Of a DNA stretch of 41,343 bases, positions 8,112-18,018 are shown in pieces. Made by a program: the position numbers and the translations under genes. The notes under the pieces were generated by a model that worked only from the letters and a program-made list of their open reading frames with translations, had not been told where the DNA came from and ran no database searches. Source of the DNA: Defluviitaleaceae bacterium. Lineage in GTDB: Bacteria; Bacillota; Clostridia; Lachnospirales; WQUN01. Position 1 is the first letter of the stretch; every line of letters starts with the position of its first letter. The DNA lies in assembly GCA_009779755.1 (NCBI GenBank), contig WRDO01000028.1, forward strand, positions 1 through 41,343, written 5' to 3'.

Positions 8112-8854
8112 AAAGTCAATATATCCGGTTCGCCGTCGGTGATCAATACGGTGTTTTCATAATGGGCGGAAAACTTCCCGTCCTTGGTTATCACCGTCCA
8201 AGTATCATCATGCATATTTAATTCATGCGTCCCCACGTTTATCATGGGTTCTACGGCCAACGTCATACCTGCTGCCATGCGTGGTCCCCGATTTTTTTGT
8301 TTGGTGTGCGGTATGGAAGGATCTTCATGTACCTGCCTCCCGATCCCGTGTCCGCACCAATCGCTTACCACGCTAAAGCCATTCCGTGTTACGTATTCAT
8401 CAATAGCTGTACTCATTTCGTGCAGGTGGATACCGTGCTTCGCATACTTCATCGCTTCGAAAAAACTTTTCGTCGTAACCTCAATCAGACGATTATGTTT
8501 GTCACCCACTGTACCCACGGGATGCGTCCGTGCTGCGTCCCCGTGGAACCGTTTAAAGCAAACACCGATGTCAATACTGACAATATCGCCGTTTTTCAGC
8601 TTCCTTAAACCGGGAACACCGTGTATCACCTGTTCGTTAACGCTGGTACATATGGCAGCGGGGAATCCCCGATATCCTAAAAATGATGGGGTTGCTCCTT
8701 GTGTGTGTATATATTCCACGGCGATGTCGTTTAATTCCTTTGTGGTGACGCCGGGTTTTATATGGGTAGCCAGTAGGTTGTGTGTGTCCCGGCAAATTCT
8801 GCCGGCTTGCCGCATTAATGCGATTTGTTCATCGTTTTTTATAAATATCGCCAT
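8108..8854 (-). CDS. map: Type I methionine aminopeptidase
   Basis: This 248-aa metalloenzyme removes the initiator Met from nascent proteins. The metal ligands expected for the family are visible: Asp in VSIDIGV, Asp in FHGDAARTHPVG, His in CGHGIGRQVHEDP, Glu in LAVEPMINVG and Glu in HYENTVLIT. The usual Bacillota order secY-adk-map is broken because adk is missing, so map follows secY by only 9 bases. Its stop overlaps the KOW gene start. Confidence 0.97.
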   Translation of the reverse strand: MAIFIKNDEQIALMRQAGRICRDTHNLLATHIKPGVTTKELNDIAVEYIHTQGATPSFLGYRGFPAAICTSVNEQVIHGVPGLRKLKNGDIVSIDIGVCFKRFHGDAARTHPVGTVGDKHNRLIEVTTKSFFEAMKYAKHGIHLHEMSTAIDEYVTRNGFSVVSDWCGHGIGRQVHEDPSIPHTKQKNRGPRMAAGMTLAVEPMINVGTHELNMHDDTWTVITKDGKFSAHYENTVLITDGEPDILTL

Positions 8855-8863
8855 CGTAATCGA

Positions 8864-10189
8864 TTAATTAAGGAATCCTTTGTAGTGCCTCATCAAGAGT
8901 TGACTTTCTAATTGCTTTACAAACTCCAACGCCACACCTATTACGATCAATATTGTCGTCCCGCCGAAACCGATGGATACCGGAAGGACAATATCCAACA
9001 CGATTGGGGTTAGCGCGATAATGCTGTAAAACACCGAACCTATCCAACTCAACCTCTTCACCGTTATCTGGATATAATCGCTCGTGGGTTTACCGGGACG
9101 GATGCCGGGGATGAAGCTGCCGTTCTTTTTCATGTTTTCGGCCATATCAACCGGATTAATCGAAAACGACGTATAGAAATGCGTAAACGCGAATATCATC
9201 ACGACATACAATGCCACGCCGAACGGGTGGATCGGAAGACCCTGCCCGCTTGTGAAGTTAAGCCAACGGACGACGTTCGCCATACCTTCATTTTGCCAAA
9301 ACCCTAATATCTGAGCGGGAAAGTGCATAATGGAAACCGCGAAGATAATCGGCAGAACACCTGCGATGTTAACCTTTAAGGGCATATACTCAGAACCGCC
9401 CCTGCCGAAATTCATACGCCCCGCAGCGGCCTTCCTTGCGTTTTGCACGGGTATTCGCCGTTCACCTTCATGTACCAATACAACAAAAGTGATAATCAGC
9501 GCAAAGACTAAAAGCACCAGCACCAATTGGGAACCGCCAATCAGCCAGCTGGCCGCGTTGGTGGCCATACCCCAAATCCTTGAAATGTCGCCGGGCATCC
9601 CCGCCAAAATATTGGCGAAAATCAAGAATGATGCACCGCTGCCGATACCTTTTTCCGTAAGTAATTCCGCCAGCCACATGATAAAGATCGTACCCGTCAT
9701 CATGGCGACAGCCGCTACGACATATACCATCATGTTTTGATGCTCAGGTCTGAACAGGTTAAACCCGCCGCCGCCCGGCGGCCAGTTCCTGTATGAAAAA
9801 ACGGTTGCCGCCGCTTGCACCGCGGCTAACCCTACCGCAAGATAACGGGTAATTTGTTGGATTTTTTTGCGTCCGTCGTCGCCGTCCTTTTGCATCTGCG
9901 AAAGCGCGGGTACGGCATATGTGAGTAGTTGCATGATAATCGATGCGGTAATGTAAGGTGCGATACCCATGGCAAACACGGAGAAGTGACCGCCACCCGC
10001 AATTAATGAAAACAGCGTCATCCCCGTGGTAGTTTGGTCGCCGAAACGCCATGCATACAACATACCCAGGTCAATACCCGGTAAAGGTATTACGGAACCA
10101 ATACGGTATATCAACAACAGAAGGAAAATAAAGAGCAACTTCCTGCGGATGTCCTGTACGCGCCAAGCGTTCGCAAAAATCTTAAACAA
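8864..10189 (-). CDS. secY: Protein translocase subunit SecY
   Basis: This 441-aa channel-forming subunit of the SecYEG translocon is embedded in the cytoplasmic membrane with about ten hydrophobic segments. Signatures include RIGSVIPLPGI (plug region), LFSLIAGG, GIAPYITASIIMQLL, TEKGIGSGASFLIF and GIRPGKPTSDYI. The length is normal. Its ATG follows the rplO stop with no spacer. It would serve the secreted proteins elsewhere in the window, a general role rather than a specific link. Confidence 0.98.
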   Translation of the reverse strand: MFKIFANAWRVQDIRRKLLFIFLLLLIYRIGSVIPLPGIDLGMLYAWRFGDQTTTGMTLFSLIAGGGHFSVFAMGIAPYITASIIMQLLTYAVPALSQMQKDGDDGRKKIQQITRYLAVGLAAVQAAATVFSYRNWPPGGGGFNLFRPEHQNMMVYVVAAVAMMTGTIFIMWLAELLTEKGIGSGASFLIFANILAGMPGDISRIWGMATNAASWLIGGSQLVLVLLVFALIITFVVLVHEGERRIPVQNARKAAAGRMNFGRGGSEYMPLKVNIAGVLPIIFAVSIMHFPAQILGFWQNEGMANVVRWLNFTSGQGLPIHPFGVALYVVMIFAFTHFYTSFSINPVDMAENMKKNGSFIPGIRPGKPTSDYIQITVKRLSWIGSVFYSIIALTPIVLDIVLPVSIGFGGTTILIVIGVALEFVKQLESQLLMRHYKGFLN

Positions 10190-10630
10190 CTAAACCACCT
10201 CTGTTTTCCCACCGGCGGCATTTATTTTTTCCACGGCGGACGCGCTGAAATGGTTAACCTGAACCGTTAACTTTTTATTCAAATCCCCGTTGCCCAAAAT
10301 CTTTACACCGTCACGGGGATTGGATACGAGACCTTTTTGCTTTAACGCTGCAATATCCACAATTGCGCCATCTTCGAATACATTAAGCAATGAAACGTTG
10401 ATTGCCACGATTTCCTTTGTGTTGCGGCAATTAAAGCCGCGTTTGGGCAAGCGGCGATATAAAGGCATTTGTCCGCCTTCAAAGCCTATCTTTCCCCCGC
10501 TGCCGGAGCGGGAACGTTGCCCTTTGTGGCCTCTTCCGGATGTTTTTCCGTTACCCGACCCATGCCCGCGACCGCGACGCCACTCCTTAGTGGTCGATCC
10601 TTCGGTCGGTTTTGTTTGTCCGAGTTTCAT
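10190..10630 (-). CDS. rplO: Large ribosomal subunit protein L15 (uL15)
   Basis: This 146-aa 50S protein has the Gly/Arg-rich N-terminal extension typical of L15 ([20 protein letters not shown]) that penetrates 23S r[21 protein letters not shown] and the C-terminal globular domain with [17 protein letters not shown] follow. It overlaps the rpmD stop by 4 bases and abuts secY. Confidence 0.98.
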   Translation of the reverse strand: MKLGQTKPTEGSTTKEWRRGRGHGSGNGKTSGRGHKGQRSRSGSGGKIGFEGGQMPLYRRLPKRGFNCRNTKEIVAINVSLLNVFEDGAIVDIAALKQKGLVSNPRDGVKILGNGDLNKKLTVQVNHFSASAVEKINAAGGKTEVV

Positions 10631-10812
10631 GCCTGCACCTCTTCCACTTTTAAGAGATACCCAATTTGATGAATCATACCCCGTATGGCGGGGTTATCTT
10701 TTTGCGTAACGCTTGCACCCAACTTACGTAAGCCTAATGCTTGCACCGTTAGCCTATGCTTAGGTTTGCACCCAATGGGTGAACGTACCAACGTTATTTT
10801 TAGATCAGCCAT
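10627..10812 (-). CDS. rpmD: Large ribosomal subunit protein L30 (uL30)
   Basis: This 61-aa protein has the standard L30 length, starting [19 protein letters not shown] and carrying [11 protein letters not shown] and [15 protein letters not shown]. The start was moved inward from an upstream in-frame codon because the family begins here and GGAGGTG lies upstream within the rpsE end. It overlaps rpsE by 8 bases and rplO by 4. Confidence 0.97.
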   Translation of the reverse strand: MADLKITLVRSPIGCKPKHRLTVQALGLRKLGASVTQKDNPAIRGMIHQIGYLLKVEEVQA

Positions 10813-11320
10813 TATTACCCAGCACCTCCTCAACGGATTTGCCTCTCAAACGGGCCACTTCGGACGGGGTTTTCATTCTGGCGAGCCCTTCCAACGTAGC
10901 TTTCACCACGTTGTGCTTGTTATTGGAACCAATGGATTTCGTCACAATATTGCGGATACCGGCTAATTCCAATACAGCGCGCATGGCACCACCCGCGATT
11001 ACGCCCGTACCTTCGGGAGCGGGACGCATAAGCACCTTTGCCGCACCGAAATGACCGAGGATTTCATGGTACAGGCTGGCGTTCTCGTTGGTTTCAAGGA
11101 ACATCATGTTCTTCTTTGCATCTTCCTTGCCCTTGCGGATAGCTTCGGGTATTTCATTAGCCTTACCCAAACCCGCGCCTACGTGTCCATTTTCGTCACC
11201 TACGATAACCAACGCGGCGAAGCGGAAGGTCCGCCCACCTTTTACTACCTTGGTTACACGGTTGATGGCCACTACCCTATCCTTAAGATCCAGGCTGTTT
11301 GCGTCTATTTTTGTTCTCAT
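10805..11320 (-). CDS. rpsE: Small ribosomal subunit protein S5 (uS5)
   Basis: This 171-aa 30S protein contributes to decoding fidelity and mRNA unwinding. The N-terminal double-stranded-RNA-like domain has [20 protein letters not shown] and [20 protein letters not shown]. The C-terminal half has [20 protein letters not shown] and [17 protein letters not shown]. It sits in the spc order rplR-rpsE-rpmD with a 75-base spacer before it. Confidence 0.98.
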   Translation of the reverse strand: MRTKIDANSLDLKDRVVAINRVTKVVKGGRTFRFAALVIVGDENGHVGAGLGKANEIPEAIRKGKEDAKKNMMFLETNENASLYHEILGHFGAAKVLMRPAPEGTGVIAGGAMRAVLELAGIRNIVTKSIGSNNKHNVVKATLEGLARMKTPSEVARLRGKSVEEVLGNNG

Positions 11321-11395
11321 GCTCGTTCTCCTTAGATGCGGATTTATATTAAATCCACATGGTCACTTCGCTTATTGGTTACTTAAGGCAGAAAC

Positions 11396-11770
11396 CTAAA
11401 ATTTGAGTCCGGCTTCGCGGGCAGCGTCGGCGAGTGCCTTTACCCTACCGTGATATAAATAACCGGCACGGTCAAACACCACGGAATCGATGCCTTTTTC
11501 CAAAGCCCTTTTTGCTACATACATGCCTACGGCTTTTGCGGCTTCAAGGTTTGATTTGGATTCGAGCTTCGCTTCTTTTACAAGCAACGCATCCATAGTG
11601 GAAGCGCTGGCCAGCGTATGGCCCGCTACATCATCAATCACTTGTGCGTAAATATATTTATTTGACTTAAAAACGGACAGGCGAGGACGTGCCGCCGTTC
11701 CGGATAAATAACGACGCATTTTATGGTGCCGCTTACGCCGCGCAACCGCGCGCGAGGGTTTGATTATCAT
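11396..11770 (-). CDS. rplR: Large ribosomal subunit protein L18 (uL18)
   Basis: This 124-aa 5S rRNA-binding protein has the family layout: a basic N-terminus ([20 protein letters not shown]), [17 protein letters not shown], then [20 protein letters not shown] and the C-terminal [19 protein letters not shown]. It works with L5 on the 5S ribonucleoprotein. It follows rplF by 50 bases. Confidence 0.98.
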   Translation of the reverse strand: MIIKPSRAVARRKRHHKMRRYLSGTAARPRLSVFKSNKYIYAQVIDDVAGHTLASASTMDALLVKEAKLESKSNLEAAKAVGMYVAKRALEKGIDSVVFDRAGYLYHGRVKALADAAREAGLKF

Positions 11771-11820
11771 ATGAGCATCCTCCAGTATGAAATTGCTTAA
11801 TGACGACGTGCAATTCCGTT

Positions 11821-12363
11821 TTACTTCTTACCTGATTTACCGGCTTTGCGCCTGATGCGCTCTGTTTCATATTTAATACCCTTACCCTTAAACGGTTCGG
11901 GGGGTCTTTTGAATCGAATGTTGGCGGCATATTGACCGACCTTTTCTTTGTCGATACCGGAAATGACGATTTTGTTATTGCCTTCTACTTCGGAGTTAAT
12001 CCCGTCAGGATCCTCCATCACGATGGGGTGCGAATAACCGAGCGTCAAAGTCAGCTTGTTTCCGGCTTTGGCAGCGCGATAACCCGTACCGTTTATTTCC
12101 AGTTTTTTCACATACCCTTGTGTGACGCCGACTACCATATTGTTGACTAACGTTCGGGTAAGCCCGTGAAGAGCCTTATTGCGTTTTAAATCGTTTGGGC
12201 GTGTAATTACTAACTGCCCATCTTCTTGTGCGATGTTCATGTATTCGGAAAGTTTACGCGTGAGCGTTCCCTTCGGGCCGGTTACGGTCATTAAGTTACC
12301 TGCGGCAATCGTTATGTTTACGCCCGCGGGAACGGTAACGGGAAGTTTACCTATCCTTGACAT
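11821..12363 (-). CDS. rplF: Large ribosomal subunit protein L6 (uL6)
   Basis: This 180-aa 50S protein sits at the factor-binding base. It starts [15 protein letters not shown], chosen over an ATG three codons upstream because it matches the family and is better spaced from AAAGGTAGG. Conserved LNGTGYRA-like ([10 protein letters not shown]), GYSHPIVME and the C-terminal [20 protein letters not shown] are intact. Confidence 0.97.
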   Translation of the reverse strand: MSRIGKLPVTVPAGVNITIAAGNLMTVTGPKGTLTRKLSEYMNIAQEDGQLVITRPNDLKRNKALHGLTRTLVNNMVVGVTQGYVKKLEINGTGYRAAKAGNKLTLTLGYSHPIVMEDPDGINSEVEGNNKIVISGIDKEKVGQYAANIRFKRPPEPFKGKGIKYETERIRRKAGKSGKK

Positions 12364-12390
12364 GGTCTGCACCTACCTTTCAAATATTTT

Positions 12391-12789
12391 TTACCAAATA
12401 AATGCCAATACTTCACCGCCGACGCCCTGCTTACGGGCTTCCCGGTCAGTCAAAACACCTTTGTTTGTGGATACAATAGCGCAACCCAAACCATTCAACA
12501 CCTTGGGCAAGTCTTCACAACCTGCGTATACGCGAAGGCCCGGCTTGGAAATACGTCTAATCCCCGAGATTACCTTATCATTTTTTGTACGTCCGTACTT
12601 TAGCGTAATACGCATGGTTTTCTTAACACCGTCTTGCAATATTTCATAACCCTTTAAATAACCTTCGCGGACTAAAATATTGGCGATGTCCACCTTCATT
12701 TTGGATGAAGGCACTTCAACGGTGGTATGTCTGGCCGATGTTGCATTGCGGATTCTGGTGAGCATATCCGCGATAGGGTCTGATAACAT
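12391..12789 (-). CDS. rpsH: Small ribosomal subunit protein S8 (uS8)
   Basis: This 132-aa central-domain 16S rRNA binder has [18 protein letters not shown] at the N-terminus and the C-terminal signature [20 protein letters not shown]. In E. coli S8 represses the spc operon; no leader site was tested here. It lies between rpsZ and rplF in standard order. Confidence 0.98.
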   Translation of the reverse strand: MLSDPIADMLTRIRNATSARHTTVEVPSSKMKVDIANILVREGYLKGYEILQDGVKKTMRITLKYGRTKNDKVISGIRRISKPGLRVYAGCEDLPKVLNGLGCAIVSTNKGVLTDREARKQGVGGEVLAFIW

Positions 12790-12809
12790 AATTGCCCCTC
12801 CTTATATTT

Positions 12810-12995
12810 TTACCAACTGGCCTTGCGCACACCGGGAATTTGCCCTTTATAGGCCAATTCACGGAAACAGATACGGCAAATTCCGTATTTGCGCAAAGTC
12901 GCATGGGGGCGGCCGCAAATATTGCAACGGTTATAAGCCCGGGTGGAGAACTTGGGTGGTTTACGTGATTTGAGCACTAACGCTTTCTTTGCCAT
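12810..12995 (-). CDS. rpsZ: Small ribosomal subunit protein S14 type Z, zinc-binding
   Basis: This 61-aa protein is the short zinc-binding S14 (RpsN1 / type Z) found in Gram-positive bacteria, not the ~100-aa zinc-free form. Two CxxC pairs (CNIC and CRIC) around [11 protein letters not shown] form the zinc site. It starts [20 protein letters not shown] after a GGAGG site. The type supports placement in the Bacillota. Confidence 0.98.
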   Translation of the reverse strand: MAKKALVLKSRKPPKFSTRAYNRCNICGRPHATLRKYGICRICFRELAYKGQIPGVRKASW

Positions 12996-13010
12996 GCTTA
13001 CCTCCGGCTA

Positions 13011-13553
13011 TTAACTTCTAATGAAAGGCATACCGAACAGAGTAAGCAATTCGCGTGCTTCCTCGTCCGTTTGAGCGGTGGTTACGAACACGACTTCCAT
13101 ACCGCGCAGCTTATCGATTTTGTCAAAGGAAATTTCGGGGAAAATCAATTGTTCTTTAATCCCCAAGGTATAATTGCCGCGCCCGTCGAATGAATCGGGG
13201 TTCACTCCGCGAAAGTCGCGCACACGTGGGATGGAAACGCTGATGAGACGATCCACGAAGCTGTACATCTTTGCGCCGCGCAAGGTCACTTTGCAACCCA
13301 CGGGCATACCCGCGCGTAATTTGAACGCAGAAATTGATTTTTTTGCCTTTGTCACCACCGGTTTTTGACCTGTGATAACAGCCATGTCGTTTGTGGCATG
13401 TTCGATGACCTTGGCGTTTTCCTTAGCTTCGCCCAAGCCCATGTTTACGACGACCTTTTCGATTTTGGGTACAGCCATTTTGTTTTTATACCCGAACTTT
13501 TTCATCATACCTTCGATGACTTCGGTATTGTAATGCTCTTTAAGGCGACTCAT
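13011..13553 (-). CDS. rplE: Large ribosomal subunit protein L5 (uL5)
   Basis: This 180-aa 5S rRNA-binding protein contacts P-site tRNA. Family features are [46 protein letters not shown] and [20 protein letters not shown]. It lies between rplX and rpsZ with short spacers, in standard order. Confidence 0.98.
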   Translation of the reverse strand: MSRLKEHYNTEVIEGMMKKFGYKNKMAVPKIEKVVVNMGLGEAKENAKVIEHATNDMAVITGQKPVVTKAKKSISAFKLRAGMPVGCKVTLRGAKMYSFVDRLISVSIPRVRDFRGVNPDSFDGRGNYTLGIKEQLIFPEISFDKIDKLRGMEVVFVTTAQTDEEARELLTLFGMPFIRS

Positions 13554-13601
13554 TTTGCCCTCCGTTTACATGGGAACCTGAAACTCCCATACGCACTTTT
13601 A

Positions 13602-13970
13602 TTAATCGATGACTTCTCCGGTGGACTTGGCAATACGTTGTCTTTTTACCACGCGTTTGCCGTTTTCCTCGGTGACTTCAATTTTATAACCGATTCTTGT
13701 GGGTTTTTCTTTATGCAAGTACATTATATTGGAAGCGTGGATCGGTGCTTCACGGCGGGTTATTCCCCCTGTTTGGTTGGCGCGGTTGGGTTTTTGGTGC
13801 TTTGTTTGCATATTTAAACCCTCAACGATAACCTTATCAAACGAACGGTCAACCTTTAGGATCTTACCCGTACGGCCAACCTCCTTACCGGCGATTACTT
13901 GCACCATATCACCGCGTTTTAGCTTGATTTTATGATCTATTTTTGTTTTTGGGGTTTGTGGTCCGGGCAT
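13602..13970 (-). CDS. rplX: Large ribosomal subunit protein L24 (uL24)
   Basis: This 122-aa 50S assembly-initiating protein has a KOW core ([20 protein letters not shown]) followed by [15 protein letters not shown] and [20 protein letters not shown]. It has a slightly extended N-terminus ([15 protein letters not shown]) compared with most L24. That start is supported by GGAGGTG upstream, and its ATG lies just past the rplN stop. The C-terminal tail is also somewhat long. Confidence 0.97.
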   Translation of the reverse strand: MPGPQTPKTKIDHKIKLKRGDMVQVIAGKEVGRTGKILKVDRSFDKVIVEGLNMQTKHQKPNRANQTGGITRREAPIHASNIMYLHKEKPTRIGYKIEVTEENGKRVVKRQRIAKSTGEVID

Positions 13971-13972
13971 GA

Positions 13973-14341
13973 TTACAGCACCTCCGGCGCAAGAGAAATG
14001 ATACGTGCAAATTGCTTTTCGCGCAGTTCACGTGCCACAGGGCCGAAAATACGCGTGCCCCGCGGAGTCTTATCTTCTTTGATAATTACGGCGGCATTTT
14101 CATCGAAACGGATGGATGAGCCGTCGGGGCGGTTTAAGCCTTTTACCGTACGGACGATAACGGCACGAACAACCTCGCCCTTTTTTACAACGCCGCCGGG
14201 ATTTGCATCTTTCACCGTGGCTACAATGATGTCGCCTACATTGCCGTAACGTCTCTTGCTGCCGCCGAGTACGCGTATGCACATGAGTTCCTTCGCGCCG
14301 GAATTGTCCGCAGCCGCCAAGCGACTTTCTTGTTGGATCAT
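13973..14341 (-). CDS. rplN: Large ribosomal subunit protein L14 (uL14)
   Basis: This 122-aa protein has exactly the usual L14 length and forms an intersubunit bridge. It starts [20 protein letters not shown] and carries [20 protein letters not shown] and [20 protein letters not shown]. About 75 bases separate it from rpsQ, with a purine-rich site immediately before the ATG. Confidence 0.98.
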   Translation of the reverse strand: MIQQESRLAAADNSGAKELMCIRVLGGSKRRYGNVGDIIVATVKDANPGGVVKKGEVVRAVIVRTVKGLNRPDGSSIRFDENAAVIIKEDKTPRGTRIFGPVARELREKQFARIISLAPEVL

Positions 14342-14416
14342 GTTGGAACTACCTCCACTCTTGTTGCAACCTATCCATCATGGGTTTGCCACTGTACAGG
14401 TCAAATCGAAACGATT

Positions 14417-14686
14417 TTATTTCGCTTTTTCGAGTATCGTAACCAGTCGCCAGCGTTTTTCCTTGGACAGGGGGCGCGTTTCCATTACCCTTACCCTGTC
14501 GCCGATTCCGCACGCATTTTCTTCATCGTGGGCTTTCAATTTATACGTACGCTTTACGATTTTGCCGATAACCGGATGCTTTACGCGGTTCTCTACTGCC
14601 ACTACGATGGTTTTGTCCATTTTGTCGCTTACTACGCGGCCGATACGGGTTTTGCGCAGGTTTCGTTCAATTTTTACCGGTTCCAT
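14417..14686 (-). CDS. rpsQ: Small ribosomal subunit protein S17 (uS17)
   Basis: This 89-aa OB-fold protein binds 16S rRNA early in assembly. Signatures are [40 protein letters not shown] and [20 protein letters not shown]. It starts 3 bases after the rpmC stop, consistent with coupling. Confidence 0.98.
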   Translation of the reverse strand: MEPVKIERNLRKTRIGRVVSDKMDKTIVVAVENRVKHPVIGKIVKRTYKLKAHDEENACGIGDRVRVMETRPLSKEKRWRLVTILEKAK

Positions 14687-14689
14687 TTA

Positions 14690-14959
14690 CTACCTCCTGC
14701 CCTGACCCGATGCAAATCGGTTGCGTTTTAATTGCTTACTCCTTGGCTGCTCGTTATTCGCCCATTCACGTTGACTTATGATGGTGAGGATACGGGCAAT
14801 GTTCTTTCTCACTTCTTTAATGCGAGCGGTGTTATCGAGTTGGTTCGTCGCGTTTTGGAAGCGAAGATTAAACAATTCCTTTTTTGTGTTGACGAGTTCC
14901 GTTTGCAATTCGTCTACGGTTTTATCATTTAATGTCTCCAAGTATTTCGTCGACTTCAC
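14690..14959 (-). CDS. rpmC: Large ribosomal subunit protein L29 (uL29) with C-terminal tail
   Basis: This 89-aa protein sits near the exit tunnel where chaperones and SRP dock. The start is a GTG placed by GGAGG 9 bases upstream and only 5 bases past rplP; a longer upstream reading would lie inside rplP. The family core is [20 protein letters not shown] then [20 protein letters not shown]. The core ends near residue 65, and an extra basic tail of about 24 residues ([19 protein letters not shown]) follows. The tail is unlike the usual 60-70 aa L29, and its effect is unknown. Confidence 0.95.
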   Translation of the reverse strand: MKSTKYLETLNDKTVDELQTELVNTKKELFNLRFQNATNQLDNTARIKEVRKNIARILTIISQREWANNEQPRSKQLKRNRFASGQGRR

Positions 14960-14964
14960 TAATT

Positions 14965-15438
14965 TCACCCTCCTAACGAACCGGCTAAAGCTGCCCGGGC
15001 TTGTTCTTCGGCTACTTGAGCCGCTTTTTGCTCTGCCTTGGAAACTACTTTGCATTTAATCGGCAACTTATAAGCGGCGAGCTTCAACGCCTTGCGGGAG
15101 ATTTCTTCTTCCGCACCGGCAATTTCGAACATAACACGCCCCGGCTTAACTACGGCAACCCAATATTCAGGCGAACCTTTACCGGAGCCCATGCGTGTTT
15201 CCGCAGGTTTTTGCGTGACGGGTTTGTCGGGAAAAATCTTAATCCACACTTTTCCGCCGCGCTTCATGGTACGGTTCATCACGATACGCGCTGCTTCTAT
15301 TTGGTTAGCGGTTATCCATGTCGGTTCCATCGCCACAAGGCCGAATTCGCCATAAGTGATGGTGTTACCGCGCAACGCCTTTCCGGTCATTCTGCCGCGG
15401 AATTGTTTGCGTCTTTTTACCCTTTTTGGCATCAGCAT
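14965..15438 (-). CDS. rplP: Large ribosomal subunit protein L16 (uL16)
   Basis: This 157-aa protein organises the A-site tRNA region of the 50S subunit. It begins [17 protein letters not shown], the canonical N-terminus, so the start is firm even though it lies inside the rpsC 3' end. Further signatures are [29 protein letters not shown] and the C-terminal [17 protein letters not shown] longer Ala/Glu-rich tail follows the core. GAAGGAG lies upstream of the ATG within rpsC. Confidence 0.97.
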   Translation of the reverse strand: MLMPKRVKRRKQFRGRMTGKALRGNTITYGEFGLVAMEPTWITANQIEAARIVMNRTMKRGGKVWIKIFPDKPVTQKPAETRMGSGKGSPEYWVAVVKPGRVMFEIAGAEEEISRKALKLAAYKLPIKCKVVSKAEQKAAQVAEEQARAALAGSLGG

Positions 15439-16099
15439 ATTCGCTCGCTCCTTCCCTTCTCCCGCGGGCTTGACCCGGGAGGACTTCGCCTTTGTAAATC
15501 CACACTTTTACGCCCAGTTTGCCGTAAGTGGTTTTTGCTTCGGCGAAGCCGTAGTCTATTTCTGCGCGCAGAGTCTGCAGCGGAATGGTTCCTTCGTGGT
15601 AGTGTTCGGTACGGGCAATGTCTGCGCCGCCCAATCTCCCCGAAACACCGGTCTTGATTCCCTTCGCGCCCATCTTCATCGTACGGGTCATGGCTTGCTT
15701 CATGGCTCTGCGGAAAGTGACACGGTTTTCAAGGTCTTTTGCAATCGTTTCCGCCACAAGCTGCGCATTGAGTTCGGGGCGTTTAATTTCTTGTATGGCT
15801 ACGTCGGCTTTTTGATCGGTCATCTTTTGGATTTCGGCGGTTAAATCCGCTATTGCTTGGCCGCTTCTTCCTATAATCACACCCGGTGAAGCGGTGTGGA
15901 TCGTTACTTTAATATTACTGGTAGTTCGTTTGATTTCGATGCGGGATATCTTTGCCGCGAACAGTTTTTCTTTAATATATTTGCGGAGTTTATGATCTTC
16001 CAGCAGGAACTTGGCGAAATCCTTTTCCGCATACCAAACGGAATCCCATTCTTTATTTATGCCTAACCGCAGGCCGTGGGGGTTTACTTTTTGGCCCAT
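15365..16099 (-). CDS. rpsC: Small ribosomal subunit protein S3 (uS3) overlapping rplP
   Basis: This 244-aa protein lies at the mRNA entry tunnel and has helicase activity with S4. It starts [20 protein letters not shown]; the KH domain has [14 protein letters not shown], and [12 protein letters not shown] closes the conserved part near residue 210. The reading frame continues about 33 residues and overlaps the conserved start of rplP by 74 bases, much more than is usual for this gene pair. The tail ([18 protein letters not shown]) is therefore encoded by DNA constrained by L16. A lost stop codon, or a sequencing error near 15440-15470, are the alternatives. Confidence 0.95.
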   Translation of the reverse strand: MGQKVNPHGLRLGINKEWDSVWYAEKDFAKFLLEDHKLRKYIKEKLFAAKISRIEIKRTTSNIKVTIHTASPGVIIGRSGQAIADLTAEIQKMTDQKADVAIQEIKRPELNAQLVAETIAKDLENRVTFRRAMKQAMTRTMKMGAKGIKTGVSGRLGGADIARTEHYHEGTIPLQTLRAEIDYGFAEAKTTYGKLGVKVWIYKGEVLPGQARGRREGASEYADAKKGKKTQTIPRQNDRKGVAR

Positions 16100-16100
16100 A

Positions 16101-16493
16101 TCAGCTCTCCTTCTTTTCGTTCAAGATGATGGTTATATGGCTTGTTTTTTTGTTGATGCGGTAGGCGCGTCCCTTTGCCCGGGGTTGGATACGCTTCATG
16201 GTCGGGCCTTGGTTTGCGATTACTTCCTCAACGAAGAGTTCGTCGGGGTCCAGGGAATGATTTTCCTGTGCGTTGGCGACGGCGGACTTGAGCACCTTAC
16301 CCGCCAAGTACGCACCGTAACGGGGGTTATACTTTAATATAGCTTCCGCGATCGTCACGGGTTTCCCCTTGATTTGCTCCAATACAATACGTGCTTTTGT
16401 GTCGGAAATCCGGGCAAACATATGGTGTGCGTGTGGACGTTTTTCACGGTTTTCTTTATTTCTTTCCTGCTTAAATTGGCTACGTGATGGCAT
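16101..16493 (-). CDS. rplV: Large ribosomal subunit protein L22 (uL22)
   Basis: This 130-aa protein lines the peptide exit tunnel. Family features are [35 protein letters not shown] and [20 protein letters not shown] (the tunnel beta-hairpin). The first 24 residues are a basic extension ([20 protein letters not shown]) not present in most L22 proteins. It is 1 base from rpsC. Confidence 0.97.
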   Translation of the reverse strand: MPSRSQFKQERNKENREKRPHAHHMFARISDTKARIVLEQIKGKPVTIAEAILKYNPRYGAYLAGKVLKSAVANAQENHSLDPDELFVEEVIANQGPTMKRIQPRAKGRAYRINKKTSHITIILNEKKES

Positions 16494-16505
16494 GATTTAT
16501 TCCTC

Positions 16506-16790
16506 CTACTTTACACGGGAGCGTTTCTCCGCGTCTTTACCGTGCCCACGGTAAGTACGGGTAGCCGCAAACTCGCCTAATTTATGACCGACCATATCTT
16601 CTGTGATGTACACAGGTACGTGTTTGCGCCCGTCGTGTACGGCTATGGTCAGCCCGATCATTTCGGGGAATATCGTCGAACGGCGTGACCATGTTTTAAT
16701 TACCGTCTTGTTGGCTACATTGGCCATGGCATCGACTTTTTTTAGCAGGTGGGCGTCTGCGAACGGCCCTTTTTTTAATGAACGACCCAT
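16506..16790 (-). CDS. rpsS: Small ribosomal subunit protein S19 (uS19)
   Basis: This 94-aa head protein partners S13 near the A site. It opens [19 protein letters not shown] and contains [20 protein letters not shown] and [17 protein letters not shown]. Length and order (rplB-rpsS-rplV) are standard. Confidence 0.98.
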   Translation of the reverse strand: MGRSLKKGPFADAHLLKKVDAMANVANKTVIKTWSRRSTIFPEMIGLTIAVHDGRKHVPVYITEDMVGHKLGEFAATRTYRGHGKDAEKRSRVK

Positions 16791-16799
16791 CAGGCCCTC

Positions 16800-17633
16800 C
16801 TATTTCTTACCGCGTTTGCGGACAATATATTTATTGGTTTGTTTATTTTTCTTGCGGGTTTTGTAACCCAAGGCAGGCTTGCCCCAAGGCGTTGAAGGTG
16901 AAGGACGACCGATAGGTGCACGCCCTTCGCCGCCGCCATGGGGGTGGTCATTGGGGTTCATGACCGATCCGCGCACTGTGGGGCGGATACCCATATGGCG
17001 TTTTTTACCGGCTTTGCCGACATTAATCAATTCATGGTCCAGGTTACCGATTTGACCGACGGTGGCACGGCAATTGACGGGTACAAGCCTCATTTCACCG
17101 GAGGGGAGGCGTATGGTGGCGTATTTTTCGTCCTTCGCCATCAACTGCGCTACATTCCCCGCCGAACGGACCAATTGACCGCCGCGGCCCAACTTCATTT
17201 CTATATTATGGATTTCCGTACCCACGGGGATAGCCTTCATGGGTAACGCGTTGCCTACACGTACCTCCGCTTCCGTACCGCTCATTAAACTATCGCCGAC
17301 TTTTAAGCCATTGGGGGACAGAATATAACGTTTTTCACCGTCGGCATAAAAAAGGAGTGCGATGTTGGCGGTACGATTCGGATCGTATTCGATGGCGGCT
17401 ACCTTTGCGGGTACGCCGTCTTTATTTCGCTTGAAATCGATAACGCGGTATTTGATCTTCGCCCCACCGCCCCTGTGGCGTACGGTAATCTTTCCTTGGT
17501 CGTTACGCCCGGAATACTTTTTCAAGTGAACGGTCAAAGCCTTTTCCGGTGCGGTTTTTGTAATATCCGCAAAATCGGAAACGGTCATCTGCCGTTGCGA
17601 GGGGGTGATGGGTCTGTATCGCTTTACGCCCAT
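16800..17633 (-). CDS. rplB: Large ribosomal subunit protein L2 (uL2)
   Basis: This 277-aa protein is needed for subunit joining and peptidyl transfer. It starts [20 protein letters not shown], and [19 protein letters not shown] and [19 protein letters not shown] (with the functionally important His) are intact. Length is normal. It lies between rplW and rpsS. Confidence 0.98.
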   Translation of the reverse strand: MGVKRYRPITPSQRQMTVSDFADITKTAPEKALTVHLKKYSGRNDQGKITVRHRGGGAKIKYRVIDFKRNKDGVPAKVAAIEYDPNRTANIALLFYADGEKRYILSPNGLKVGDSLMSGTEAEVRVGNALPMKAIPVGTEIHNIEMKLGRGGQLVRSAGNVAQLMAKDEKYATIRLPSGEMRLVPVNCRATVGQIGNLDHELINVGKAGKKRHMGIRPTVRGSVMNPNDHPHGGGEGRAPIGRPSPSTPWGKPALGYKTRKKNKQTNKYIVRKRGKK

Positions 17634-17685
17634 ATTGCATGTCTCCTTACTTTATAAAACATTCCCGTTTAATTGATGGCAGTAA

Positions 17686-18018
17686 TTACATGCCTTGGAA
17701 TACTTCGATTTCCTTACTGCCCGGTGCGAGCGTTACGATGGCTTTTTTGCGTTTAATCGTGGCACCGGGGGCGAAGCCCCTTCTTTGACGCTTTTTGGGG
17801 TGGCAGTTCATCGTATTGACCGATGCCACCTTCGTGCCGCTAAACAATTTTTCCACGGCATCCTTCACTTGCGTTTTGGTCGCTTCGGGGTGCACGTAAA
17901 AGGAATATGCAGGTGCGTTACCTTGATCCTTCGCATCCGAACCCGCTTCCATAAAACGCATTGATTTTTCCGTCATTAACGGCTTCAGCAAAACGTCGTA
18001 ATATTGCAATTTAGCCAT
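17686..18018 (-). CDS. rplW: Large ribosomal subunit protein L23 (uL23)
   Basis: This 110-aa exit-tunnel protein is the docking site for trigger factor and SRP. The N-terminal LLKPLMTEKSMRFM and central VHPEATKTQVKDAVEKLFS are family marks, with the tunnel loop RGFAPGATIKRKKAIVTL. Its ATG overlaps the rplD stop (TAATG), so translation is coupled. Confidence 0.97.
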   Translation of the reverse strand: MAKLQYYDVLLKPLMTEKSMRFMEAGSDAKDQGNAPAYSFYVHPEATKTQVKDAVEKLFSGTKVASVNTMNCHPKKRQRRGFAPGATIKRKKAIVTLAPGSKEIEVFQGM

